From positions 26,713 to 90,712 of the forward strand of contig NZ_JAIBES010000129.1 of assembly GCF_019459305.1 (NCBI RefSeq): a DNA stretch of 64,000 bases. The letters run 5' to 3'. The position numbers were made by a program, and so were the translations under genes. The notes under the pieces are model-generated. The model was not told the origin of the DNA. It did not search any database and saw only the letters and a program-made list of their open reading frames with translations. This DNA is from Sphingopyxis sp. (lineage in GTDB: Bacteria > Pseudomonadota > Alphaproteobacteria > Sphingomonadales > Sphingomonadaceae). The stretch's first letter is position 1. Each line of letters starts with the position of its first letter. This document shows, piece after piece, positions 7,886-16,414 of this stretch.

Positions 7886-8797
7886 ATGGCCCTTCCCGCC
7901 CCGCCGCCACTCGGCGCGAAAGCGCTGCCCGATGGAACCTACACCGGCCAAGTGGTCGCGGTGACCGGCGGCGGCACGGGACTGGGCAAGGGCATGGCGA
8001 TCGAGTTCGCGCGGCTGGGCGCGAAGATCGCGGTGCTGAGCCGCAAGCCCGAGCATCTGGAAGCAGGGCTGGCGGCTATTCGGGACGTTGGTGCCGAAGC
8101 GATTGCGGTCGCGTGCGACGTGCGCGATCCCGAAGCGATCGCAGCGGCGTTCGACGAGATCGAGGCGACGCTGGGGCCAGTGGACGTGCTGATCAACAAT
8201 GCGGCGGGGAATTTTCCGGCCCCGGCCGAGGAAATGACGCCGAACGGGTTTCGCACCGTCGTCGATATCGTCCTCAATGGCACCTATAATTGCAGCCGCG
8301 AGTTTGCGATCCGCCGACTTGCGGCGGGGCTGCCGGGGGCGATCCTCAATATCGGCGCGACCTATAGCTGGACGGGCGGACCCGGAACCGCGCACTCGGC
8401 GGCGGCGAAGGCGGGGGTCACCAATTTGACGCAGAGCCTTGCGGTCGAATGGGCGCCCGACGGCATCCGCGTCAATTGCATCGCGCCGGGACGCTTTCCG
8501 CACGACGATCTGCCCGAGCATATGACGCGCCACCGCGTCGGCGAACGCGGTGACAACACGATCCCGGGGATGCGCGTCGGCGAAGTGCGCGAACTGGGCT
8601 GGGCCGCGACGTTCCTCTGCTCGCCCTATGCGACGTATATCAGCGGTCATACGCTGGTCGTCGACGCCGCCAACTGGCTTCGCCGGTCGCTGGTGATGCC
8701 CGAGTTTGTGCCGATCCGCGAACAGTTCGGCCAGCGCGCCCGCGCCGACGGGACCGCCGCGGCCGCCATCGCCAAGACACGCGGAGACAAGATATGA
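7886..8797 (+). CDS. 2,4-dienoyl-CoA reductase-like SDR (DECR1 type)
   Basis: A 303-residue SDR with T-G-G-G-T-G-L-G near residue 28, N-N-A-A-G-N-F-P and the lysine motif S-A-A-A-K. Ser replaces the usual Tyr four residues before the Lys, as in mitochondrial DECR1. That group reduces 2,4-dienoyl-CoA with NADPH, which is needed when a substrate carries double bonds out of register for beta-oxidation. The start codon directly follows the hydratase stop, and the end overlaps the next crotonase by 4 bp. A paralogue lies at 20930-21811. A 40-residue C-terminal tail rich in Ala/Arg follows the fold. Confidence 0.82.
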   Translation: MALPAPPPLGAKALPDGTYTGQVVAVTGGGTGLGKGMAIEFARLGAKIAVLSRKPEHLEAGLAAIRDVGAEAIAVACDVRDPEAIAAAFDEIEATLGPVDVLINNAAGNFPAPAEEMTPNGFRTVVDIVLNGTYNCSREFAIRRLAAGLPGAILNIGATYSWTGGPGTAHSAAAKAGVTNLTQSLAVEWAPDGIRVNCIAPGRFPHDDLPEHMTRHRVGERGDNTIPGMRVGEVRELGWAATFLCSPYATYISGHTLVVDAANWLRRSLVMPEFVPIREQFGQRARADGTAAAAIAKTRGDKI

Positions 8798-9549
8798 CCG
8801 ACGCCCTCGTCCTGCGTGACGATGCAGATGGCGTCTGCACGCTGACCCTCAACCGCCCCGCGAAGCGCAACGCGGTCAACCGCGCGCTGTTTCGCGAATT
8901 TCGCGCCCATATCCGCGATATCGAGGCGAATGACAGCGCGGTGGGAGTGATCGTCGTGACGGGCGCGGGCGGGCATTTCTGTGCCGGACACGATCTGAAG
9001 CAGCCACCCCACGCCGATGCGCTGGGCTGGCTGCGGCAGGAGATGCTGATCCTCGAACGGCTGACCAAGCTGCCGCAACCGGTGATCGCGAAGGTGAGCG
9101 GCAGTTGTTATACCGGCGGGCTCGAATTCGCGCTGTCGGCCGACTTCATTGTCTGCGACCCCAGCGCACGCTTCGCCGATACGCATGGCAAATGGGGGCT
9201 GGTGCCGGGGTGGGGCCTGTCGCAGCGCCTGCCGCGCCGGGTCGGGCAGGCAAAGGCGCTGGAAATGATGCTGACGTGCCAGCCCTATTCGGGCGAGGAC
9301 GCGGCGGCGATGGGGCTGGCCAATTATTGCGTGACGGAAGACGCGCTCGACGCCAAGGTCGCCGAACTTGCCGCGCTGATGCTGGGCAACAGTCGCCACA
9401 GCAGTGCCGAAAACAAACGGCTGATCTATGACACCGACGGCATGGCGCTGGGCGCCGGGCTTAGCCATGAATTGATGCGCAACGCGGGCTTCGATCCGGC
9501 GATGCGCAAGAAGGGCGAGCCGATCGGCCGCGCCAAAAAGGCCGATTGA
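8794..9549 (+). CDS. Enoyl-CoA hydratase/isomerase family protein
   Basis: A 251-residue crotonase-fold protein. The oxyanion segment G-S-C-Y-T-G-G-L-E keeps the first catalytic Glu, but the second is lost (D-T-H-G-K-W-G-L-V-P-G-W-G). The single-Glu pattern is compatible with an isomerase, a specialised hydratase or another CoA-thioester reaction. The ATG overlaps the preceding stop (ATGA) and the stop overlaps the following ACAD ATG (TGATG), which marks tight translational coupling. Confidence 0.83.
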   Translation: MTDALVLRDDADGVCTLTLNRPAKRNAVNRALFREFRAHIRDIEANDSAVGVIVVTGAGGHFCAGHDLKQPPHADALGWLRQEMLILERLTKLPQPVIAKVSGSCYTGGLEFALSADFIVCDPSARFADTHGKWGLVPGWGLSQRLPRRVGQAKALEMMLTCQPYSGEDAAAMGLANYCVTEDALDAKVAELAALMLGNSRHSSAENKRLIYDTDGMALGAGLSHELMRNAGFDPAMRKKGEPIGRAKKAD

Positions 9550-10700
9550 TGGATATCGGTTTTTCGCCCGAGGAAATGCGGTTTCGCGACGAATGCCGCG
9601 ACTGGTTGCAGTCCAATGTGCCGCTTGAAAAGCGCCCGATCGATGCCGCCGACGCGATCGGTTTCGACAAGGCGTGGCAACGCCGCCTGTTCGACGCCGG
9701 CTGGGCGGGGATAAACTGGCCCACGGCCTATGGCGGGCGCGGACTGTCGATCGTCCAGCAGGTCATCTGGCTGGAGGAATATGCCAAGGCGCACGCACCA
9801 TGGATCGGTGCCAATTTCGTCGGCGTCAACCATGGCGGGCCGACGCTGATCCTGAACGCGAGCGAGGCACAGAAGTCTTATCACCTGACGCGCATCCTGC
9901 AGGGCGAGGCGATCTGGTGTCAGGGTTTTTCCGAACCCGGCGCGGGGTCCGATCTTGCGAGCATCAAGACGCGCGGGCGGATCGAGGGCGATGAACTGGT
10001 CGTCAACGGGTCGAAAATCTGGACAAGCTTTGCTCATGTTGCCGACTGGCAGGAACTGGTCTTGCGCACCGAAGAGGGATCGCAGCGCCACGCCGGGCTG
10101 AGCTGGGCGATCTGCGACATGCACGCGCCGGGCATCACGATCCGCCCTATCCGTAAAATGTCGGGGCAGACCGAATTTGCCGAGGTGTTTTACGACGATG
10201 TCCGCATTCCGCTGTCGAATGTCGTCGGGGGCTTGGGCAACGGCTGGAAGGTTGCCATGTCGACGCTGAGCTTTGAGCGCGGCACCGGCTTCATCGCCGA
10301 GCAGGTAAGAGCGGGTCAGGAGATCGCCGAGCTGATTGCGACCGCTCGCGCCAATGGCATGATCAGGGATGACGGCATCGCCGATCAGCTGGCGCAGATG
10401 CGCGCCGAGGTCGCTGCGCTCCGCGCGATGACATATCGCAACATTTCCGAGGTGGTGCGGACGGGCCAGCCAGGGCCCGAAGCGTCCGTGATCCGCCTGT
10501 TCACGGCCGAGCTGGGTCAGCGGCTGGAACGGATGGCGGTGTTGCTGATGGGCGAGGACATGATCGACTTCGCCTATGGCGACGACAATGCGGTGCAGGA
10601 TTATCTTCGCGGCTTTGCATCGACTATCGCGGGCGGAACCGCGCAGATTCAGCGCGACATCATCGGCGAGCGCCTGCTCGGCCTGCCGAAATCGAGGTGA
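9549..10700 (+). CDS. Acyl-CoA dehydrogenase, long subunit of pair 1
   Basis: A 383-residue FAD-dependent ACAD. It shows the N-terminal helical domain, Q-G-F-S-E-P-G-A-G-S-D-L-A-S and W-T-S-F-A-H of the middle strand domain, and a C-terminal G-G-T-A-Q-I-Q-R-D-I-I-G-E-R segment. The position of the MCAD-type catalytic Glu (E-G-T-A-Q) is Gly, so the base must come from elsewhere, as in other ACAD subclasses. The ATG at 9549 overlaps the previous stop. It is immediately followed by a shorter ACAD gene, as in the alpha2beta2 FadE/ChsE systems of steroid side-chain degradation. Confidence 0.88.
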   Translation: MDIGFSPEEMRFRDECRDWLQSNVPLEKRPIDAADAIGFDKAWQRRLFDAGWAGINWPTAYGGRGLSIVQQVIWLEEYAKAHAPWIGANFVGVNHGGPTLILNASEAQKSYHLTRILQGEAIWCQGFSEPGAGSDLASIKTRGRIEGDELVVNGSKIWTSFAHVADWQELVLRTEEGSQRHAGLSWAICDMHAPGITIRPIRKMSGQTEFAEVFYDDVRIPLSNVVGGLGNGWKVAMSTLSFERGTGFIAEQVRAGQEIAELIATARANGMIRDDGIADQLAQMRAEVAALRAMTYRNISEVVRTGQPGPEASVIRLFTAELGQRLERMAVLLMGEDMIDFAYGDDNAVQDYLRGFASTIAGGTAQIQRDIIGERLLGLPKSR

Positions 10701-10704
10701 CGCG

Positions 10705-11607
10705 ATGGATTTGACCCTCAACGACGAGCAGGAAGCTCTGCGGACCGCGACCGCAGACTGGTGCCGCGACAACATGGCGTTGGAGGATGCGCGATGGCGT
10801 GCTCCGGGACTGTGGGCTGAATTGGAAGCGATGGGCTGGACGGGCATGACCGCGCCCGGAATGGACCTGGATCATGCCACCGAAGCCGTGGTGTTTTGCG
10901 AACTCGGCCGTTCTATCGCGCCGATCGGCTTGCTCTCCACCGCGGCGGCCAACCGCTGGTTCGCCGACGGCTTTGCTGGCAAGGTCGCCCTTGCGCTGCC
11001 CGCCGACGAGCCCGGCGATATGCGCGTGCTCGATCCCGGGGGATCGGCCGCGGTGCTGATGTGGCAAGCCGACAAGCTTTGTCTGTTCGTCACGCCCGAC
11101 GACGCTCCACACGCGCCGACGATCGATCTGTCGACCGACCAGTGCCGTCGGTCGTGGACGGTGTCGGTACAGAGCGACAATACGGCCGCACCGCTGCACC
11201 TCCAATTGCTCGCCGCCGCCTATGCCGTGGGGTGCGCCGATGCAGCGCGCGACATGGCGGCGGATTATGCCAAGCTGCGCCAGCAGTTCGACCGCCCGAT
11301 CGGCTGGTTCCAGGCGTTAAAACACATCTGTTCGGACATGGCGGTGCGCGCTGCGGTTGCGCGGTCGCAGCTCTACTATGCCGCTTGCGCGCTCGACGCC
11401 GGGCACGCCGACGCAGCTTTTCACATCTCCGCCGCCAAACGGCTCGCCGATCAGGCCGCGCTCGATAACGGCCGCGCCAATATCCAGGTCCATGGCGGTA
11501 TCGGTATGACCGACGAAGCGGCGCCGCATCTTTGCCTGAAGCGCGCGCATCTGTTGCAGTTCATCGCGCCTGCCGACGCGGCCCTGTTGCTGAAGGATCC
11601 GGTATGA
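10705..11607 (+). CDS. Acyl-CoA dehydrogenase, short subunit of pair 1
   Basis: A 300-residue ACAD-fold protein, well short of the usual 380-400. The C-terminal helical domain is present (R-Q-Q-F-D-R-P-I-G-W-F-Q-A-L-K-H and Q-V-H-G-G-I-G-M-T), but the middle beta domain is reduced. It starts 4 nt after the long ACAD and its stop overlaps the alcohol dehydrogenase start. By analogy with heteromeric FadE pairs it is probably a partner subunit completing the FAD site rather than a stand-alone enzyme. Cytosolic. Confidence 0.82.
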   Translation: MDLTLNDEQEALRTATADWCRDNMALEDARWRAPGLWAELEAMGWTGMTAPGMDLDHATEAVVFCELGRSIAPIGLLSTAAANRWFADGFAGKVALALPADEPGDMRVLDPGGSAAVLMWQADKLCLFVTPDDAPHAPTIDLSTDQCRRSWTVSVQSDNTAAPLHLQLLAAAYAVGCADAARDMAADYAKLRQQFDRPIGWFQALKHICSDMAVRAAVARSQLYYAACALDAGHADAAFHISAAKRLADQAALDNGRANIQVHGGIGMTDEAAPHLCLKRAHLLQFIAPADAALLLKDPV

Positions 11608-12647
11608 CTGAAGCTGTAGCCGCCTGGGGCGCAATCGCCCCCGACGCCGCCATCGCCCCGCTGCCGATCGAGCGACGCGACCTTCGCATCGACGATGTCG
11701 CAATCGATATCCTCTATTGCGGTGTTTGTCATTCCGACCTGCACACCGCACGCAACGACTGGGGACGGACACGCTATCCGATCGTGCCGGGACATGAGAT
11801 CGTCGGCCGCGTCAGCGCCGTCGGGAGCGCGGTTTCGGGTTTTGCGATTGGCGACGCTGTCGCGGTCGGCTGCCTCGTCGACGCCTGTCTGGAATGCCCG
11901 AACTGCGCCGACCATCAGGAGCAATATTGCCCTGGCAGCGTCGGCACCTACAATAGCCGCGACCGGCACGACGGCAGTCAGACGCAAGGCGGGTATTCGA
12001 AGCGCGTGATCGTGCGCGATGCGTTTGTGCTGCGCGTTCCCGAAGCGCTCGACCTCGCGAAAGCCGCGCCGCTGCTCTGCGCGGGCATTACCACCTACTC
12101 GCCGCTGCGGCATTGGGGCGTCGGCCCTGGCCAGCAGGTCGCGGTGGCCGGACTCGGTGGGCTCGGCCATATGGGGGTAAAGTTCGCCGCCGCGCTCGGC
12201 GCCGAGGTGACGATGATCACCACCTCACCATCCAAAGCCGACGACGCGCGTGCGCTAGGCGCCGCGCATGTGCTGATCGCGACCGAAAAGGAAGCAATGA
12301 AGGCAGCGAACGGCCGCTTCGATTTCATCCTCGACACGATCCCGGTCGGGCATGAGTATCAGAATTATCTGCGCCTGCTCAAGACATCCGGCCATCTGGT
12401 GATCGTCGGGGCGATCGAGCAAATGCCCGGCTTTCATTCGGGGCTGCTGTTAGGCGGCCGCAAATCCATTGGCGGCTCCGCTATCGGCGGTATCCAGGAA
12501 ACGCAGGAAATGCTCGATTTCTGCGCCGTGCATGGCATCCTGCCCGACATCGAAACGATCGCGATGGCCGACATCAATGCGGCCTATGAGCGCATGGAGA
12601 AATCGGACGTCAAATACCGGTTCGTGATCGACATGGGGACGCTATGA
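11604..12647 (+). CDS. Zinc-dependent alcohol dehydrogenase (cinnamyl-alcohol-dehydrogenase/YahK group)
   Basis: A 347-residue medium-chain dehydrogenase. Catalytic zinc motifs G-V-C-H-S-D near residue 40 and G-H-E near residue 62, four structural-zinc cysteines in the segment from C-L-E-C-P-N-C to Q-Y-C, and the cofactor motif G-L-G-G-L-G. The family converts alcohols to aldehydes or back with NADP(H). Last gene of the operon, overlapping the previous stop (ATGA). Together with the P450 and aldehyde dehydrogenase that follow, it fits oxidation of a hydroxylated side chain to an acid ready for CoA activation; that link is inference. Confidence 0.88.
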   Translation: MTEAVAAWGAIAPDAAIAPLPIERRDLRIDDVAIDILYCGVCHSDLHTARNDWGRTRYPIVPGHEIVGRVSAVGSAVSGFAIGDAVAVGCLVDACLECPNCADHQEQYCPGSVGTYNSRDRHDGSQTQGGYSKRVIVRDAFVLRVPEALDLAKAAPLLCAGITTYSPLRHWGVGPGQQVAVAGLGGLGHMGVKFAAALGAEVTMITTSPSKADDARALGAAHVLIATEKEAMKAANGRFDFILDTIPVGHEYQNYLRLLKTSGHLVIVGAIEQMPGFHSGLLLGGRKSIGGSAIGGIQETQEMLDFCAVHGILPDIETIAMADINAAYERMEKSDVKYRFVIDMGTL

Positions 12648-12655
12648 GGCCGTGC

Positions 12656-13219
12656 CTAGTCGTCGACGATGGCCTGGAACTCGCTTTCCAGCCAGGCGCG
12701 AAGACTGGGTTCGACTGGACCCGCGAATTCGGCGAGCGGCAACTGGTCGCGGTAAGCAAAGAAGCCGAGCGAAACCATCATGAACCGCGCCGCCTTGACC
12801 GCCGCAATGTCGCCGCCGAACCATATCTGCAACGGCTCGAACACCCGGTCGCGCAGCAATCGCGCGGTGATTGCGCGCGCTTCGCTGTCACCGGCGGCAC
12901 GGAACATCATCGGCAGCGGACTAACGCGATCATCCTCGTCGGCAAAGCGCGCGACAATGAGTTTGCCGAAATTTTCCTTGGGCAGGTTGGTCATCAGCCG
13001 GGGATCGAGTGCAGCATCGAGCGCCGCCTCGAACAGTTTGAGCTTGCCGCCAAAATAGCGGCTGACCAGCGACGGGTTCACGCCGGCGAGCGCGGTAATG
13101 TCGCGCACGCCGGCTTCGGCAAAGCCCTTTTCGGCGAAAATTTGCTGCGCAGCAAAAAGGATCGCCGCCCTTGTCCGGTCGGCATCGCGCGAAGGCTGTT
13201 CGATTGTGGTCGTCATCAT
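12656..13219 (-). CDS. TetR-family transcriptional regulator
   Basis: A 187-residue TetR-type repressor. The N-terminal HTH covers about residues 16-62 (A-A-I-L-F-A-A, then G-V-R-D-I-T-A-L-A-G-V-N-P-S-L-V-S-R-Y-F-G-G-K), followed by a variable ligand-binding domain. It is transcribed divergently from the P450 gene, with a perfect GTAAAC-N4-GTTTAC palindrome in between, so it most likely represses the P450 operon and itself. The start has two adjacent ATGs (13219 and 13216) after GGGGAG; either is possible. It converges on the alcohol dehydrogenase with an 8-bp gap. Confidence 0.9.
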   Translation of the reverse strand: MMTTTIEQPSRDADRTRAAILFAAQQIFAEKGFAEAGVRDITALAGVNPSLVSRYFGGKLKLFEAALDAALDPRLMTNLPKENFGKLIVARFADEDDRVSPLPMMFRAAGDSEARAITARLLRDRVFEPLQIWFGGDIAAVKAARFMMVSLGFFAYRDQLPLAEFAGPVEPSLRAWLESEFQAIVDD

Positions 13220-13240
13220 ATCTCCCCGTTGACTCCTTAT

Positions 13241-13256
13241 GTAAACACTCGTTTAC
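13241..13256. promoter_or_regulatory. TetR operator in the P450 promoter
   Basis: GTAAACACTCGTTTAC is a perfect 6-4-6 palindrome. It lies between a TTGACT hexamer (13229-13234) and a TTTACT hexamer (13252-13257) that fit a -35/-10 pair for the P450 gene. It differs from the regulon palindrome at the other divergent gaps. Confidence 0.75.
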
Positions 13257-13278
13257 TTACGTCAATGGGAGAGAGAAT

Positions 13279-14466
13279 ATGACCGATTCGCAAGCACCGG
13301 CGCGTTCGCCGGTCTATGAGTTCGACTATATTGCCGACCCCGGCCTGCTGGCCGACGTCCATGACCGTTATTGGGAACTGAAGGAAACCGCGCCGCCGGT
13401 GTTCTGGACCAACGCTCATGGCGGACATTGGATGTGCAACACGTCGGCGTCGGTTTCGAAGGTGATACGGCATCCTGAAATCTTCTCCAGCCGCTATCTG
13501 TCGATCCCGCCCAATCCCAACCAGCCGAAGATGATCCCCGAGATGCTCGATCCGCCCGAGCATCGCCCCTATCGACAGATGCTGCGCCCGTTCTTTGAAT
13601 CGAAAGCGATCGAACCGCTCGAAGGACGGGTCGTCGAATGGACCGACCAGTTGTTGGGTGAAATCGTCGATGCGGGGGAATGCGAGTTTGTATCGACCAT
13701 CGCATCGCGCCTACCGGTTGCTGTGTTCATGGAATTGTTCGGCTTTCCGATGTCGAAGTTCGACGAGTTCCGTCATCTTGTCGTCAGTTTTTTCAATGCG
13801 CGCGCGACGCCAGACGAGCGCAATGCGCTGGCGCAACAAATCCTGGGGCATCTGGCCGAGTTGATCCAGCAGCGGATGGCGGAACCTCAGGACGACATGA
13901 TTTCCAAGATCATCGTCAGCGACGTCGATGGCCGGCGGGTGACATTCGAGGAGATGATGTCGATCGGCTTCCTGATGTTCCTGGCCGGACTCGACACGGT
14001 CACAAATGCGATGAGTTTCGGGATGCGCCACCTTGCGCATGACGAAAAGCTGCGCCAGCGGGCGATCGACGACCCGGCCGTGATCCCCGATCTGGTCGAG
14101 GAACTGCTGCGCCGCTATGCCTTTGTCGCGACCCCGCGCTACATCGTCCAGGACACCGAGCTTGAAGGCGTGCAGCTGCACGCCGGGGACTGTATTCTGG
14201 CCCCTTTGCCACTTGTCGGGTGGGACGAGGGTCTTAATCCCGATCCGAAAATCGTGTCGCTCGAGCGACAATTCTATCGCCACGCGGCTTTCGGGGCGGG
14301 CATTCACACCTGCCTTGGCCTTCACCTCGCGCGCATGGAGCTGATCGTTTTCTACCGCGCCTGGTTCGCCCGCGTCGGACATTTCGAACAGGTCCAAAAG
14401 GGTGACGAGACGTGCCGGGGCGGCAGCGTAATGGCGCTCGAACATCTGCATCTGGCGTGGAGCTAA
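13279..14466 (+). CDS. Cytochrome P450, CYP101-like
   Basis: A 395-residue soluble P450. I-helix A-G-L-D-T at 236-240, E-L-L-R of the K helix at 275-278, and heme ligand C345 in F-G-A-G-I-H-T-C-L-G. The order of G-G-H-W, D-P-P-E-H-R, G-L-D-T-V-T-N and G-V-Q-L-H-A-G-D resembles P450cam and the CYP101 relatives of Novosphingobium, which hydroxylate camphor or norisoprenoids. No ferredoxin or ferredoxin reductase is present in the window, so electrons must come from elsewhere. It heads a rightward set with a VOC protein, aldehyde dehydrogenase and SDR, under TetR-type control. The substrate is unknown, though a terpenoid-like molecule is plausible. Confidence 0.92.
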   Translation: MTDSQAPARSPVYEFDYIADPGLLADVHDRYWELKETAPPVFWTNAHGGHWMCNTSASVSKVIRHPEIFSSRYLSIPPNPNQPKMIPEMLDPPEHRPYRQMLRPFFESKAIEPLEGRVVEWTDQLLGEIVDAGECEFVSTIASRLPVAVFMELFGFPMSKFDEFRHLVVSFFNARATPDERNALAQQILGHLAELIQQRMAEPQDDMISKIIVSDVDGRRVTFEEMMSIGFLMFLAGLDTVTNAMSFGMRHLAHDEKLRQRAIDDPAVIPDLVEELLRRYAFVATPRYIVQDTELEGVQLHAGDCILAPLPLVGWDEGLNPDPKIVSLERQFYRHAAFGAGIHTCLGLHLARMELIVFYRAWFARVGHFEQVQKGDETCRGGSVMALEHLHLAWS

Positions 14467-14470
14467 ACAA

Positions 14471-14905
14471 TTGGATCAAGCCCTTCATATGGTGATGATG
14501 CCTGCCACCGACATGGCGGCGCTGCGCAGATTTTATCTGGGCGATCTGGGCTGGAATAGCTGGGGTCCGGATATGCCGGGGTCATTGATGCTGCGCGCCG
14601 GCACCGCGGTGATCGTGTTTGTCCCGCGCGACTATCTGGCCGCAGAAAGCGGCATCGACCTGTCGGCGACTCCGCGCGCCATCAATGCCATCTTTGTTGA
14701 GACCAAGGCCGACGTTGATGCGCAGTTCGCCAAGGCGATCGATGCAGGCGCCACCGTCACCAGTGCGATCCGCGACCGCGATGGCGGGCTCTATTCGGGT
14801 TATTTCAGCGATCCTGAAGGCAATGGGTGGGAAATCGTCTGGAGTCCCGTGATGCGGCCCGGCGCCGACGGCGGCCTGACGCTCGTCCTGCCCGATACCA
14901 ACTGA
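14471..14905 (+). CDS. VOC (glyoxalase/dioxygenase) superfamily protein
   Basis: A 144-residue single-module VOC protein with the beta-alpha-beta-beta-beta pattern (H-M-V-M-M-P-A-T-D-M-A-A-L-R-R-F-Y-L early; Y-F-S-D-P-E-G-N-G-W-E-I near the end). It would act in the cytosol as a metal-dependent isomerase, lyase or dioxygenase, or as a ligand-binding protein. The TTG at 14471 is preferred over the ATG at 14489 because GGAG lies about 9 nt upstream and the first strand is then complete. It is 4 bp from the P450 stop. Function unknown. Confidence 0.72.
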   Translation: MDQALHMVMMPATDMAALRRFYLGDLGWNSWGPDMPGSLMLRAGTAVIVFVPRDYLAAESGIDLSATPRAINAIFVETKADVDAQFAKAIDAGATVTSAIRDRDGGLYSGYFSDPEGNGWEIVWSPVMRPGADGGLTLVLPDTN

Positions 14906-14924
14906 ACAACCCGAAGAGGATAGA

Positions 14925-16412
14925 ATGATGACCAGCGCAGCACCCGCAGTTCACCTGCATTTGGGACATGAGCAACGCAGCAGCGGCAGCGGCGGAACGC
15001 ACGCCCATCTGCATCCCGTGACCCAATCGGTGCAGGCGGACATTCCGCTCGCCGGGACCAAAGAGGTCGAGGAAGCGGTCGCCAAGGCCGAGGGGGTGCG
15101 CGAGGCTTGGCGTCGCACCAAGCCGGAGGCGCGGCGCGATATCCTCAACCGACTGGCCGACCTGCTCGAGGAAAATCGGGCCGAACTGGCCCATGCGGCG
15201 GCGCTCGACGGCGGCACGACGCTGATGGTCGGTGAACGCGGGGTCGACACCGCGGTGGGGTGGACGCGCTACTATGCCGGCTGGTGCGACAAGCTGTCGG
15301 GCGAGCTGCTCAGCACCTTCGATACGCGCGGCGAGCTGTCCTATACGGTGCCCGAGCCGATCGGCATCGTCGGTATCATCATCACTTGGAACGGCCCGCT
15401 GATCTCGCTGGGGATGAAGGTGTGTGCGGCGCTTGCCGCGGGTAACTGCGTGATCTGCAAACCCGCCGAGATTACGCCGTTCGCGCCCGAACTATTTGCG
15501 CAATTGTGCGCCAAGGCCGGAGTACCCGACGGTGTATTGTCGATCCTGCCCGGCACCGCCGAGGCGGGCGACGCAATCGTGCGCCATAAGAAGGTCCGCA
15601 AGATCAGCTTTACCGGCGGACCGATCACCGCCCGCAAAATCCTCGCCGCGTGCGCCGAGGAGATCAAACCGAGCGTGATGGAATTGGGCGGCAAGTCGGC
15701 CAGCCTGGTCTTTCCCGATTGCGACGTCCAGGCGGCGGCGGAACGCGCGGTGTTCTGGACCGTCGGCTGTCTGTCGGGACAGGGATGCGCGCTGCCCACT
15801 CGCCAGCTGGTCCATGCCGACATCTACGACGATTTCGTCGCGCGACTGAAGGCAATCATCACCCAGTTCAAGGTCGGCGATCCGATGGATCCGACGGTCG
15901 CGGTCGGCCCCGTTATCAACAAGGCGGCGGTCGACCGGATTACCGCCATGTTCGACCGCGCCCGGGCCGACGGCGCCGCGACCTTCCTGCTCGGCGGTGG
16001 GCGCTGCGGCGGCGATCTGGCGAGCGGCAACTTCATCGAACCGACGCTGATCGTCGATGCCGACCCCGACCATGAGATCAGCCAGGTCGAAATCTTTGGT
16101 CCCGCGGTCGTCGTGATCAAGTTCCACGACGAGGATGAGGCGGTCGCCATCGCCAACAACAGCGAATATGGCCTCGCCGCCTATATCCAGTCGAACGATC
16201 TGCAGCGCGTCCACCGGCTGTCCGAGCGGCTTAACGCCGGCGGCGTCTATAACAATGGCGGATTCCAGATCAATCCGCACACGCCGTTCGGCGGGGTGGG
16301 CATCTCGGGCTTCGGCAAAGAGGGCGGCAAGGCTGGGATCGACGAATTCCTGCACTACAAGACCGTCACCATCGGCGTCGGCGCCCCCATTTTCCCGAAG
16401 CAGGAGGCGTGA
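14925..16412 (+). CDS. Aldehyde dehydrogenase (NAD(P)+)
   Basis: A 495-residue ALDH with N156 (W-N-G-P-L), E253 (E-L-G-G-K), C288 (G-Q-G-C) and the cofactor-binding F-T-G-G. It should oxidise an aldehyde to a carboxylate, the natural step between alcohol dehydrogenase/P450 and acyl-CoA ligase. Unusual feature: the first 31 residues contain six histidines (10, 12, 15, 26, 28, 30) with Gly/Ser spacers and are not part of the standard fold. ATG codons at 14925 and 14928 follow AGAGGA. It is followed 2 bp later by the SDR gene. Confidence 0.9.
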   Translation: MMTSAAPAVHLHLGHEQRSSGSGGTHAHLHPVTQSVQADIPLAGTKEVEEAVAKAEGVREAWRRTKPEARRDILNRLADLLEENRAELAHAAALDGGTTLMVGERGVDTAVGWTRYYAGWCDKLSGELLSTFDTRGELSYTVPEPIGIVGIIITWNGPLISLGMKVCAALAAGNCVICKPAEITPFAPELFAQLCAKAGVPDGVLSILPGTAEAGDAIVRHKKVRKISFTGGPITARKILAACAEEIKPSVMELGGKSASLVFPDCDVQAAAERAVFWTVGCLSGQGCALPTRQLVHADIYDDFVARLKAIITQFKVGDPMDPTVAVGPVINKAAVDRITAMFDRARADGAATFLLGGGRCGGDLASGNFIEPTLIVDADPDHEISQVEIFGPAVVVIKFHDEDEAVAIANNSEYGLAAYIQSNDLQRVHRLSERLNAGGVYNNGGFQINPHTPFGGVGISGFGKEGGKAGIDEFLHYKTVTIGVGAPIFPKQEA

Positions 16413-16414
16413 GC

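Noticed and set aside
7034..8650. Long open frame (538 codons) on the minus strand
   Set aside because: It is antisense to the well-supported enoyl-CoA hydratase and DECR1-like genes, rich in Arg/His/Gly, and matches no family; typical of antisense frames in GC-rich DNA.
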